Of a stretch of DNA of 46,522 bases, positions 27,428 through 35,568 are shown piece after piece (positions within the stretch are counted from its first letter, which is position 1; each line of letters starts with the position of its first letter). The stretch is from Methanobacteriota archaeon. Its GTDB lineage: Archaea > Thermoplasmatota > Poseidoniia > Poseidoniales > Thalassarchaeaceae. The notes under the pieces were generated by a model. The model searched no databases and was not told the origin of the DNA. It worked only from the letters and a program-made list of their open reading frames with translations. The stretch spans positions 1 to 46,522 of the forward strand of contig PAOZ01000053.1 in NCBI GenBank assembly GCA_002708695.1. Direction: 5' to 3'. Made by a program: the position numbers and the translations under genes.

Positions 27428-27697
27428 ATGGGCTTCAAAAAGAGGGCGCGCGCAAATCGTGCTCCGAAGGCTAAGAAAGTCAAATCAGATGATCAAGAAG
27501 GAGAAATCCCTTGTGATGTCGCTAAATGTGAAAATTGGGCTGACAAACGATTTGGTGGACGTTCGATTGCCATAGACAACGCTATTGATGTCTGGGGCGA
27601 TGACGGATTAAAGAGAGATGTTCGAAGAGTTAGAATTTGTCGTCCTTGTTATAGGGAATGGAAGAAGGCAAAAAAGGACGAACCGGATCAATATTAA
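27428..27697 (+). CDS. Small basic protein with a four-cysteine zinc-binding pattern, function unknown
   Basis: I do not recognise this 89-residue protein. It has a strongly basic start (MGFKKRARANRAPKAKK), then CDVAKC with a C-x4-C pair, ADKRFGGRSIA, and near the end RICRPCYREWKK with a C-x2-C pair, giving a likely zinc site. The ratio of Lys/Arg and the flexible basic arm resemble small ribosomal or RNA-binding proteins. It lies 41 bases after purA on the same strand and stops 7 bases from the convergent metallo-hydrolase. It could be a lineage-specific ribosome-associated or nucleic-acid-binding protein; that is inference. Confidence 0.75.
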   Translation: MGFKKRARANRAPKAKKVKSDDQEGEIPCDVAKCENWADKRFGGRSIAIDNAIDVWGDDGLKRDVRRVRICRPCYREWKKAKKDEPDQY

Positions 27698-27704
27698 TTT
27701 CCCA

Positions 27705-28448
27705 TTAATTGATTTCCCATTTTGGATTTGGTGTCCACCACATACATGTAGGGACAGGTTTTGGCCATTCAACGGGTATTTCACCCTTATTTTCAATCAG
27801 TGAAACAAAAAAATCACGATGTTTTTTCAAAACCGTTTGAACATTTTTTCCACGAATTGTTTGACCTCTTGAAGGAACAATAACTTCTGGATTTAATGAG
27901 ATGATTTTTTCTATTGAATCAAGCATTTGTGGGATGTTTCCAGTTGGTAGGTCTGTTCTACTAGGTAGTTCAGGTGCAGGAATAAGATCGCCAGTAAAAA
28001 CAATGGAAAGTTCGGGTATTAAAAATGAATTATGACAATTAGTATGCCCAGGCGTATGGATCGATTTGATGCTTCCTCCTCCTAAGTTCATTTGCCAACC
28101 ATCATTAAGGGGAATCGTTTCAGTAATTGGCATATCTGAATCATATCTCGATGCCCACGTAGTAAGTTGATCATTTGACATTAATGAATTTGAAGCAGCA
28201 GGATGAATAAGAATAGGTGCCTGAAATTTTTCACTTAGGTAATTTGCTGCTCCCGCGGTATCATAGTGCCGATGAGTCAGTAAAATCGCTTCAATTTCTG
28301 GCAAGAATTCAATTTTTGATTTTATGCGTTCTTCCACATTTACTTGATGCCAAGATGTACCGGTATCAATCAATACACTTCTCTCTGACCCTGCAATAAT
28401 TGAGATGCTTGTGTCATGGTGAATGCCTGGCAGACGTATGACTTCCAC
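27705..28448 (-). CDS. Metallo-beta-lactamase-fold hydrolase with altered second metal site
   Basis: A 247-residue cytosolic protein of the glyoxalase II/LACTB2-like superfamily. It shows VLIDTG, then THRHYDTAG at 58-66, HTPGHT, and FTGD. The superfamily's HxHxDH here is H59-R-H61-Y-D63-T64: the final His is Thr. The C-terminal GHG segment, which normally supplies another second-site His, reads VPSRGQ. The first zinc site (H59, H61 and the His of HTPGH) looks intact. It may use one metal or a different one; substrate unknown. Start is GTG without a good Shine-Dalgarno. Divergent from tfb across 131 bases. Confidence 0.8.
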   Translation of the reverse strand: MEVIRLPGIHHDTSISIIAGSERSVLIDTGTSWHQVNVEERIKSKIEFLPEIEAILLTHRHYDTAGAANYLSEKFQAPILIHPAASNSLMSNDQLTTWASRYDSDMPITETIPLNDGWQMNLGGGSIKSIHTPGHTNCHNSFLIPELSIVFTGDLIPAPELPSRTDLPTGNIPQMLDSIEKIISLNPEVIVPSRGQTIRGKNVQTVLKKHRDFFVSLIENKGEIPVEWPKPVPTCMWWTPNPKWEIN

Positions 28449-28507
28449 GTGCTCTGATTATTCGTCTTGTGAATCAAGGTATTGTTTGGTTAGAGTCTCT
28501 ACTAATG

Positions 28508-28532
28508 ACCATTAATTGGTTACATTTATATA
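28508..28532 (+). promoter_or_regulatory. tfb promoter: TATA box and upstream ACCA/TGGT dyad
   Basis: TTTATATA at 28525-28532 is a near-consensus archaeal TATA box. Its centre predicts transcription from about base 28555, giving a leader of about 25 bases before the tfb ATG at 28580. Just upstream, ACCATTAATTGGT (28508-28520) has ACCA/TGGT arms where the BRE and repressor sites usually lie, so it may be an operator; that part is speculative. Confidence 0.6.
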
Positions 28533-28579
28533 CTCTGGAGTCGAACTATACAACCCCGAGTTGGGAAGATGGTGATATA

Positions 28580-29596
28580 ATGAAACCGGAGAAGAAATCA
28601 GAATTAGCAAATTCCAAGCGCTCAAAAAGAGGTGGAGAATTTACTTCGCAACCAAGGCCCAGTCAGAAGCAAAGAAGAACTGATGGCCAGTCTGAACCTT
28701 GTCAATTATGTGGTTCTAATGAATGGGATACTGATGTATCTCGCGGGGAGACCGTTTGCTCAGTATGTGGTTTTGTTGCGGAACAAAATATGATTGATCC
28801 AGGTGCAGAATGGGTGAATCATTCCGATGGGGCCGATCGTTCTAGAGTGGGAGCTCCAACTACTGTGAGTCTTTCAGATAAGGGACTTTCGACAATAATT
28901 GACAAGCGAGATTTGATTGGAGGAAATGCTAGATTGAATGGCATGTCTTCCAAGCAGGTTAGAGATTGGAGAAGGAGAGCAACAATTGATCAACGCTCTA
29001 AAACAAGGGACAGTAGATCAAGGAATTTAGCCAAGGCCATGCAATTTATTCGTGACCGAGGAGATCTTCCTCCACAATTAAGAGATCAAGCAAGTGGTCT
29101 ATATCGTAGAGCTGTAGAGAAGGGTTTGGTCACTGGCAGGTCGATTAGGGGTGTAACAGCAGCATGCGTATATATTGCAGCTAGAGAAGCTCGAATTCCT
29201 AGAAGAATTGAAGATATTGCTGAGAAATTTGATATGGTAACCGAAGTAGAAGTCAAGGAATTAAAGAGAACAATACGATTAGTAGCTCGTGAACTTGGTA
29301 CCCATCATGTCTCGGGCCCTACTGAATACCTTGACAAGTTCCATTCAGATCTTCAACTACCTCCAAGGGTATTGGGTAGAGCTAATGAGATTTGGAATCA
29401 AACCAAGGAAGATCTTGCTTGGCAGGGGAAGAAACCTTCTGGAATAGCTGGTGTTTTATTATATCGAGCTGCTGCTGATTGTGGTTCAAACCGTACCCAA
29501 AATGAAGTTTGCAATGTCTGTGGAGTAAGTGAAGTAACCCTTAGGGGGCTTTTGAAATTACTAAACCAAAGAGTTCCCAAGTTAGAAGATTCCTAA
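28580..29596 (+). CDS. tfb: Transcription initiation factor B (TFB)
   Basis: Bridges TBP, the BRE element and RNA polymerase at promoters. From the ATG at 28580 (338 residues): a basic N-terminal tail, a zinc ribbon with C41-x2-C44 and C60-x2-C63, the B-finger/linker region (GAEWVNHSDGADRSRVGAP), and two cyclin-like repeats (about 140-235 and 240-330) ending VSEVTLRGLLKLLNQRVPKL. The frame stays open to 28469, but the TATA box at 28525 lies inside that extension, so the downstream ATG is the better start. The last 15 bases overlap the 3' end of sufT on the other strand. Confidence 0.96.
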   Translation: MKPEKKSELANSKRSKRGGEFTSQPRPSQKQRRTDGQSEPCQLCGSNEWDTDVSRGETVCSVCGFVAEQNMIDPGAEWVNHSDGADRSRVGAPTTVSLSDKGLSTIIDKRDLIGGNARLNGMSSKQVRDWRRRATIDQRSKTRDSRSRNLAKAMQFIRDRGDLPPQLRDQASGLYRRAVEKGLVTGRSIRGVTAACVYIAAREARIPRRIEDIAEKFDMVTEVEVKELKRTIRLVARELGTHHVSGPTEYLDKFHSDLQLPPRVLGRANEIWNQTKEDLAWQGKKPSGIAGVLLYRAAADCGSNRTQNEVCNVCGVSEVTLRGLLKLLNQRVPKLEDS

Positions 29597-29896
29597 TTCA
29601 AATTGAGCATCTTCTGAAGCATGGATTTTTGGGTCCCATCGTGGTGACCAAACCAAATTTACATGCACAGAATCAATTCCCTTTGTCCCAAGGCCAGCAC
29701 GATGTACTGCCGCCATAATTTCTGGCGCAGCAGGGCATCCTGGAGAAGTTAAAGTTAGATCTATTTCAGCATGAACTCCATTTTCCTGTTCTTCTATACG
29801 GACAGCATAAATTAGTCCAAGATCTACTACTCCTATTTTCATTTCAGGGTCCTGTACTGGTCTGATTGAATCGATTACATCTTCTGATAGTCCCAA
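29582..29896 (-). CDS. sufT: SufT/MIP18-like iron-sulfur assembly protein (DUF59)
   Basis: A 104-residue DUF59 protein that helps deliver or mature iron-sulfur clusters. The family core DPEMKIGVVDLGLIYAV and the TLTSPGCPAAPEI segment, with its conserved cysteine, are clear. The start appears to be TTG, 2 bases after the sufE stop, with GGGGTG about 5 bases upstream spanning that stop; translation is probably coupled to sufE. It is the last gene of the suf string and overlaps the 3' end of tfb by 15 bases. Confidence 0.9.
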   Translation of the reverse strand: MGLSEDVIDSIRPVQDPEMKIGVVDLGLIYAVRIEEQENGVHAEIDLTLTSPGCPAAPEIMAAVHRAGLGTKGIDSVHVNLVWSPRWDPKIHASEDAQFELGIF

Positions 29897-29898
29897 GA

Positions 29899-30324
29899 TT
29901 ACACCCCCGACATGTCTGACGCAGTCGTTCTAATCATTTCAAACATATTTAGGAATCCATTAGCTCTTGATGGGGTCAATGAGGCTTTAACATCCATTTC
30001 ATCAACAAAAGTTGGACTAAGTGATGCAACTTGTGAAGGAGGTAACCCATCTACTCCTATTGCAAGAATGGCAATGAGGCCTTGAACAATATTCGCATCA
30101 GCCGCTCCATGAATTTGAAAACCTCCATTTTCATCTAATATACATTCAACGTGGGCTTCTGATTGACATCCCTGAACCCTATTTTCATCATTCCAATCTT
30201 TTGTTTGAAGTTCATGAGGCAATTTATTTGCATAATCAAAAAGAAGTTCATATCTCTCCATTCGGTCAAAACAATCTTTGAACTCGTCAATGATTTGTTG
30301 AAGTGGAGGTGGCCAATATGTCAT
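29899..30324 (-). CDS. sufE: SufE sulfur acceptor
   Basis: Accepts persulfide sulfur from SufS and passes it to the SufBCD scaffold. From the ATG at 30324 (141 residues; MTYWPPPLQQIIDEF) it shows the family's NRVQGCQSEAHV with the acceptor cysteine. GAGGG lies 6 bases before this ATG, which decides against the TTG at 30348 that would overlap the sufS stop. SufE is common in bacteria and much less so in archaea, so with SufS it suggests acquisition of a bacterial module. It lies 20 bases after sufS and 2 bases before the sufT start. Confidence 0.92.
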   Translation of the reverse strand: MTYWPPPLQQIIDEFKDCFDRMERYELLFDYANKLPHELQTKDWNDENRVQGCQSEAHVECILDENGGFQIHGAADANIVQGLIAILAIGVDGLPPSQVASLSPTFVDEMDVKASLTPSRANGFLNMFEMIRTTASDMSGV

Positions 30325-30344
30325 TTTCAGCCCTCGCTTTTTAT

Positions 30345-31586
30345 TCAACTAAATCGTTCCACAATATCAGTTAGATATTCAATGAAAGATTCTGCTTCTG
30401 CTTGAGTATTGTATAACCAGAATGAAATCCTAGCAGTACTAGCTACTCCTAGAGCCTCCATTAGAGGTTGAGCACAATGGTGCCCAGTTCTAACTGCAAA
30501 TCCACCTGAATCAAGTAGGTGTGCAAGATCTTCAGCATGGATTTTTTCATGGAGAAATGAAACTACACCCGAACATGTATCTAAATCATGCCTGCCGTAT
30601 ATTTTGATACCCGGAATTTTTGACATTTCCGCAGCAGTGTGTTTGGCTAAATTTGAAACATGTTCATGCACTTCTTTCATATCTAGCAAAGATAACCAAT
30701 TTATTGCAGCATGCCATCCAAAAGCCTCGGCAATTCTTGGAGTTCCTGCTTCAAATTTTTGTGGCCCTTTTTGGAATGTTGAACCTTCAAGAGTTACAGT
30801 TTCAATCATATCTCCTCCAGAAATAAATGGATCCATGGAAGCCATAATTTCTGGTTTAACCAATAGTGCTCCAATTCCAGTTGGTCCTCCCATTTTATGG
30901 GAACTTAAGGCCAGAAAATCACATCCTAATTCAACAAAATTGATTCTTTCATGAGGTGCTGCTTGAGCGGCATCAATCATAACAAATGCTCCTTCTCCGT
31001 CATTTCCAGTTGACTTCGAGAGCTCAATGATTCGCTCCACATCATTTCTAACACCCAATACGTTTGAAGTATGAACTACGCAAACTAAACTCGCCTCAGT
31101 TACGGCAATCTCAAATGCTTCCATATCTAATGTTAATGTGTCCCGTTCCAGAGGAATATATCTAATCTCTATACCTCTCTCTTTTGACAGAATTTGCCAA
31201 GGAACAATATCTGCGTGATGTTCCATTTCTGTGGTTACTATTACATCTCCTTTTGACAGATTAGCTCTTGCCCATCCATAAGCAACTAAATTTATTGCTT
31301 CAGTAGTTCCACTTGTAAAAATCAAATGATCTCTAGGAGATCCAAAAAATGCAGCAATTTCGGTTCTAGCGGTTTCATATCCTTCTGTTGCTTCTCCTGC
31401 TAAGGTATGTACTGCTCTATGTACATTTGAATTTGAATTCTCATAATATGAGTTCATTGCTTCGATTACTTGTTTGGGTTTTTGAGTAGTTGCAGCGTTA
31501 TCCAGATAGACCAAAGGACGCCCTCCATCCATCGTTCTACTTAGGATGGGGAAATCTGATCTAATAGCCTCTAGGTCTAGCCCCAT
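30345..31586 (-). CDS. sufS: SufS cysteine desulfurase
   Basis: PLP enzyme that removes sulfur from cysteine for cluster assembly. From the ATG at 31586 (413 residues) it opens as the family does (LEAIRSDFPILSR, VYLDNAATTQKP), carries the PLP lysine in SSHKMGGPTG and the catalytic cysteine in RTGHHCAQP. The short loop around that cysteine and the overall length fit type II (SufS/SufE) desulfurases. GGAG precedes this ATG by 5 bases. A TTG at 31631, overlapping the sufD stop as TTGA, is the alternative start and has no ribosome site. Confidence 0.95.
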   Translation of the reverse strand: MGLDLEAIRSDFPILSRTMDGGRPLVYLDNAATTQKPKQVIEAMNSYYENSNSNVHRAVHTLAGEATEGYETARTEIAAFFGSPRDHLIFTSGTTEAINLVAYGWARANLSKGDVIVTTEMEHHADIVPWQILSKERGIEIRYIPLERDTLTLDMEAFEIAVTEASLVCVVHTSNVLGVRNDVERIIELSKSTGNDGEGAFVMIDAAQAAPHERINFVELGCDFLALSSHKMGGPTGIGALLVKPEIMASMDPFISGGDMIETVTLEGSTFQKGPQKFEAGTPRIAEAFGWHAAINWLSLLDMKEVHEHVSNLAKHTAAEMSKIPGIKIYGRHDLDTCSGVVSFLHEKIHAEDLAHLLDSGGFAVRTGHHCAQPLMEALGVASTARISFWLYNTQAEAESFIEYLTDIVERFS

Positions 31587-31627
31587 AGTACTCCGAAGAC
31601 CCGATTGGATTTCAACCCGTGTATCAT

Positions 31628-32731
31628 TCAAATCGTATTCAGATGATTCTCAATGCGCTCAATCAACCAGCCATGTAACTGCTGAGACCCCATATCCGAT
31701 AGTGGGGTATTAAGAAATGCAGCAATTAGTGCTGCTCTTGCTTGATGTTCATCAAAACCTCTTGTTGAAAGATAGAATAATTGTTGTTCGTCCAATGGTC
31801 CATTTGCTGTTCCATGCCCACATCCAACAACTTCGCTTTCAAGTACTTCTAACTCTGGAATTGAGTTTGCTTTGGCCTTTTTGGAAAGAAGTAAATTATG
31901 AAAAAGTTGGCCTGCATCTGCTCCTTTTGCCCCTGCATCAATTCTCAACATCCCTGTTCCAGTGGTGTTACTTTTTCCTCCACATGCTGAATGCCATTCT
32001 AATCTACTATGTGTTTCTCTACCTGTATGTGTAATTTCGATATGAGAGTCAAGATGGTCTTGATTAGAAGAAAGAATAGATCCATTGACTTTGAGAGAAG
32101 ATCCTGGTTCTGAGAGCCAATGTCTAATATCGATTTTTGCTTGTGATGATGAAGCATTTACGGTTCCGGCCTTAACTTGAGCATCTCTTCCTAATGATAA
32201 TGCATCACATCGAAGTAACCTGCTTCCAGTAATTTGTGTCACTACATCATTCACAATAGAATTTGCACCATATTTTCCTTCTCGGAGGATACCTGTCCAC
32301 TTTGCATCTCCTTCGATAATTGTAATTATCTCTGCTTCAACTTGATTTCCGATATCAATCAGTAATCTTACAGTGCATATATCTCCAGTTGTTGTAATTT
32401 TTACAAGTAGTGGACTTTCAATTTTCAGTTTGTCTTTTATTGAAAATTTGTACACTTTAGGTACAACGGCTGAAATGAATTTTGGAGCCGCTGTACCATT
32501 GTCAAAATCAAGTTCATGTCCGAGTCTTTCAATGTCTAAATCTGTTGCTTCATCGATCGAAATTCCTTCTGGGATAGATTTCCCATCTACGAGTGAAATT
32601 GAAATTTCAGGGGAATTAGATTCTGGAATATCCTCTATACTTCCAGTTGGATGTGCTTTTTTCCAAGAAGTATACCTCCAGATATGTGCTGCTTTGTCAG
32701 TAATAGCATGCACTAGATACGAGGAACTCAT
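31628..32731 (-). CDS. sufD: SufD, Fe-S scaffold subunit
   Basis: Beta-helix partner of SufB in the SufBC2D scaffold. The 367-residue protein has the family C-terminus: GKSNTTGTGMLRIDAGAKG, then VVGCGHGTANGPLDEQQLFY with the conserved Cys and His, then LSTRGFDEHQAR. The N-terminal half is divergent, as usual. It begins 9 bases after the sufB stop, with GGGTGAG overlapping that stop, which argues for coupled translation. Confidence 0.92.
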   Translation of the reverse strand: MSSSYLVHAITDKAAHIWRYTSWKKAHPTGSIEDIPESNSPEISISLVDGKSIPEGISIDEATDLDIERLGHELDFDNGTAAPKFISAVVPKVYKFSIKDKLKIESPLLVKITTTGDICTVRLLIDIGNQVEAEIITIIEGDAKWTGILREGKYGANSIVNDVVTQITGSRLLRCDALSLGRDAQVKAGTVNASSSQAKIDIRHWLSEPGSSLKVNGSILSSNQDHLDSHIEITHTGRETHSRLEWHSACGGKSNTTGTGMLRIDAGAKGADAGQLFHNLLLSKKAKANSIPELEVLESEVVGCGHGTANGPLDEQQLFYLSTRGFDEHQARAALIAAFLNTPLSDMGSQQLHGWLIERIENHLNTI

Positions 32732-32740
32732 ACAGATTAC

Positions 32741-34147
32741 TCACCCAATACTTCCTTCCATTTCTAGTGCCATTAATTGATTTAATTCGACTGCATATTC
32801 CATAGGTAATTCTCGAGTAAATGGTTCAAAGAAACCGTTTACAATTAGTGCCAATGCTTCTTCTTCAGAATGTCCTCTACTCATCAAGTAGAATAGTTGG
32901 TCATCACTAACTTTGCTTACCGATGCCTCGTGTTCACATCTTGCCCCTGAATTTCCAACTTCCATTGTGGGATATGTGTCTGAACGACTTTCTTCATCTA
33001 AGAGTAATGCATCACAAACCACGTTAACCTTACAATTTTCTGCCTTGGGTGAAACTGTTACCATCCCTCTATAGGATCCTCTTCCTCCATTCTTGCTAAT
33101 ACTCTTTGATAGAATCTTGCTTGTTGTATTACTTGCTAAATGGTGAATCTTTGCACCAGCATCTTGATGTTGACCTTTCCCTGAATAAGCAACTGAAATT
33201 ACTTCTGCATGAGATCCTTCGCCTTTCAGAATTACAGCAGGATATTTCATAGTAAGTTTTGATCCGATGTTCCCATCAATCCATTCGATAGTTGCCTTCT
33301 CATGAGCTATTCCTCGTTTAGTGACTAAATTGTACACATTCGCAGACCAATTTTGTACTGTCGAGTACCGGATATGTGCTCCAGGTAATGCAATTAATTC
33401 TACTACTGCAGAATGAAGAGAGTCGGTAGAATATGTAGGAGCAGTACACCCTTCAACATAATGTACACTACTTCCCTCGTCTGCGATGATTAATGTACGT
33501 TCAAACTGTCCCATGTTCTTCGCATTGATTCTAAAATATGCTTGAACAGGCATTTCTACATGTACTCCGCTAGGGACATAAATGAAAGAACCACCAGACC
33601 AAACAGCAGTATTTAGGGCGGAAAATTTGTTGTCGGCATATGGGACAACTGAACAGAAGTATTTCTTGACAATTGCCTCATATTCTCTTAATCCACTATC
33701 CATATCTAGGAAAATCACTCCTTGCTCTTCTAAGTCTTCTCTGATACTGTGGTAGACTGCTTCGGATTCATATTGAGCAGTAACTCCTGAGAGCCATTTT
33801 TGCTCTGCTTCTGGGATTCCTAATCTGTCGAATGTATTCCTAATATCTTCTGGAACATCATCCCAATTTTTTTCAGTTGAATCAGAAGAACGAAGATAGT
33901 AGCATACTTTGTCGAAGTCAATTTCTTCCAACATATGCATATTTCCCCATGTAGGCATTGGTCGCTCATTGAAGTGATGAAATGCCTTTACTCGAAGTTC
34001 AGTCATCCATTCCGGTTCATTTTTTAGTGCCGAAATATCTCTAACAACTTGTTCAGATAGTCCAAAATCAAATCTTATAGTGGCATTTTCTGGATCATGC
34101 CATCCTGCTTTGTAATCACCAACTGCGGATCGCGCATCTTCACTCAT
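32741..34147 (-). CDS. sufB: SufB, Fe-S scaffold subunit
   Basis: Core scaffold on which the cluster is built, binding SufC ATPase and SufD. The 468-residue protein matches the family length, with [51 protein letters not shown] and the C-terminal [20 protein letters not shown]. The start ATG overlaps the end of sufC by 8 bases. Confidence 0.96.
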   Translation of the reverse strand: MSEDARSAVGDYKAGWHDPENATIRFDFGLSEQVVRDISALKNEPEWMTELRVKAFHHFNERPMPTWGNMHMLEEIDFDKVCYYLRSSDSTEKNWDDVPEDIRNTFDRLGIPEAEQKWLSGVTAQYESEAVYHSIREDLEEQGVIFLDMDSGLREYEAIVKKYFCSVVPYADNKFSALNTAVWSGGSFIYVPSGVHVEMPVQAYFRINAKNMGQFERTLIIADEGSSVHYVEGCTAPTYSTDSLHSAVVELIALPGAHIRYSTVQNWSANVYNLVTKRGIAHEKATIEWIDGNIGSKLTMKYPAVILKGEGSHAEVISVAYSGKGQHQDAGAKIHHLASNTTSKILSKSISKNGGRGSYRGMVTVSPKAENCKVNVVCDALLLDEESRSDTYPTMEVGNSGARCEHEASVSKVSDDQLFYLMSRGHSEEEALALIVNGFFEPFTRELPMEYAVELNQLMALEMEGSIG

Positions 34148-34925
34148 TGTCCATCACTTCCTGTTCTACCCAATCGTACCCTTTTTCTTCTAATTTATTT
34201 GCAAGTTCTGGTCCACCAGATTTCACTATTTTTCCATCGATTAGAACATGTATTTTGTCTGGTTTAACATGTTCTAAAATTCTGTTGTAATGAGTGATAA
34301 TTAATGCTCCTGAATTACTTCCTCTAATTGCTGCGTCTACCCCTTGGGCAACAGTTCTAATTCCATCGATATCTAGCCCCGAATCAGTTTCATCAAGAAT
34401 TGCTAATTTAGGTTTTATCAACATCATTTGTAAGATTTCAAACCTCTTCTTTTCTCCACCACTAAACCCATCATTGACATATCTAGATAGGAAAGAACGA
34501 TCGAGTCCAAGTTGTTCCATTCCTTCCTTTAGTAAATTTCTAAATTCCGCCCCTTTGGCGGCCTCTTCTCCCCTTATTGCTGATACTGAGCGCCGAAGAA
34601 AATTTCCAACTTGCAATCCAGGGACTGAATGAGGGTATTGAAATGAAAGGAAAACCCCTGCTCTTGCTCGTTCGAATGCTTCCATTTCTAGTAGATCTTC
34701 TCCATTAAGTTGTACACTTCCGTTAACTACTTCGTAATCAGGATGACCCATTAAAACATGAGCAGTGGTCGACTTTCCGCTACCATTTCGGCCCATTACG
34801 GCATGGACTTCTCCAGGCAAAATTTCAAGGTTTATTCCCTTGAGAATCATAGTATCATCTATGGATGCTTCTAGGCCTTCGATTTTCAACAAAGGTAAAT
34901 TTCCCATGATATTCAACCTCTCCAT
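34140..34925 (-). CDS. sufC: SufC, Fe-S assembly ATPase
   Basis: ABC-type ATPase that drives conformational change in the SufBD scaffold. Walker A is GRNGSGKST, the signature is [12 protein letters not shown], Walker B is [15 protein letters not shown], and the switch His is in ITHYNRI. At 261 residues it has the usual length. The first ATG (34925) lies 28 bases after a TATA box and would give a leaderless message; an in-frame ATG at 34907 has GGAGAGG upstream and is the alternative start. First gene of the sufCBDSET string. Confidence 0.95.
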   Translation of the reverse strand: MERLNIMGNLPLLKIEGLEASIDDTMILKGINLEILPGEVHAVMGRNGSGKSTTAHVLMGHPDYEVVNGSVQLNGEDLLEMEAFERARAGVFLSFQYPHSVPGLQVGNFLRRSVSAIRGEEAAKGAEFRNLLKEGMEQLGLDRSFLSRYVNDGFSGGEKKRFEILQMMLIKPKLAILDETDSGLDIDGIRTVAQGVDAAIRGSNSGALIITHYNRILEHVKPDKIHVLIDGKIVKSGGPELANKLEEKGYDWVEQEVMDNE

Positions 34926-34950
34926 TTACCGATGATTTATGAATACGTGG

Positions 34951-34956
34951 TTTATA
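34951..34956 (-). promoter_or_regulatory. TATA box of the suf operon
   Basis: TATAAA on the minus strand (in AGTATAAACC) is centred 28 bases before the sufC ATG, so transcription should start at or beside the first codon. A loose inverted repeat, TTTA-GAT-TAAA at 34965-34975, lies just upstream between sufC and the divergent nfu gene; it may be a regulator site or the nfu TATA element, but it is too short to be sure. Confidence 0.55.
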
Positions 34957-35010
34957 CTTGATACTTTAGATTAAATGTAAAGGATTTTCTGGAACAAACG
35001 AGGGAGTCGA

Positions 35011-35490
35011 ATGTCGGATGATCTTGCAGACCAATATCGTCATCAAATTCGCCTTCAGATGCACGAAGAAGCAAATCGGCGTTTACAAGAAGTCAATGAT
35101 CCGAGGGAAGATGCCCGTGTTCTTGCTCTATCTATTGTTGAATTAGTTAATGATTCAGATTTTTCTAATCAAGAAGAAGGATTACATCCTGACCTTGTCC
35201 CTTCTCTTATGGCACGTTTAGGTGATGTACGTGCCGCATTGACTGGTCATGGAGGGGCCCTGACAGTCAGAGAAGGAGAAGTCATCGATGATTCAGTCAC
35301 TCTTGTAGTGGGCCTCGATGGTGCTTGCGTAGCATGTGGAGCTGCTCCTAACACGTTGAGTCAAATTCAGACTGATTTACTCTCTGATGAAAATATTCAA
35401 AACATATTTTTTGATATTGAAATTCTCGAACATTATGATGGCATAGTTAGGGATTTTCTGATTGAAAAAAGTGGAGTGAATTTTTGTTGA
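35011..35490 (+). CDS. Nfu-type iron-sulfur carrier (NifU C-terminal domain protein)
   Basis: A 159-residue protein with a helical N-terminal part (about 1-60) and an Nfu domain (about 70-159) bearing C106-x2-C109 in DGACVACGAAPNTL, which holds or transfers a 4Fe-4S cluster. It is divergent from the suf operon, and probably acts as the carrier that takes clusters from the SufBCD scaffold to target enzymes. AGGGAG at 35001-35006 lies 4 bases before the ATG. T-rich sequence follows the stop. Confidence 0.9.
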   Translation: MSDDLADQYRHQIRLQMHEEANRRLQEVNDPREDARVLALSIVELVNDSDFSNQEEGLHPDLVPSLMARLGDVRAALTGHGGALTVREGEVIDDSVTLVVGLDGACVACGAAPNTLSQIQTDLLSDENIQNIFFDIEILEHYDGIVRDFLIEKSGVNFC

Positions 35491-35568
35491 AATTTTTGTC
35501 TGATTCGATTGGTTTTGTTCGTATTTTGAGTCGTAAGGGTCATGATGGGATGACTCAGCGCTAGACAT

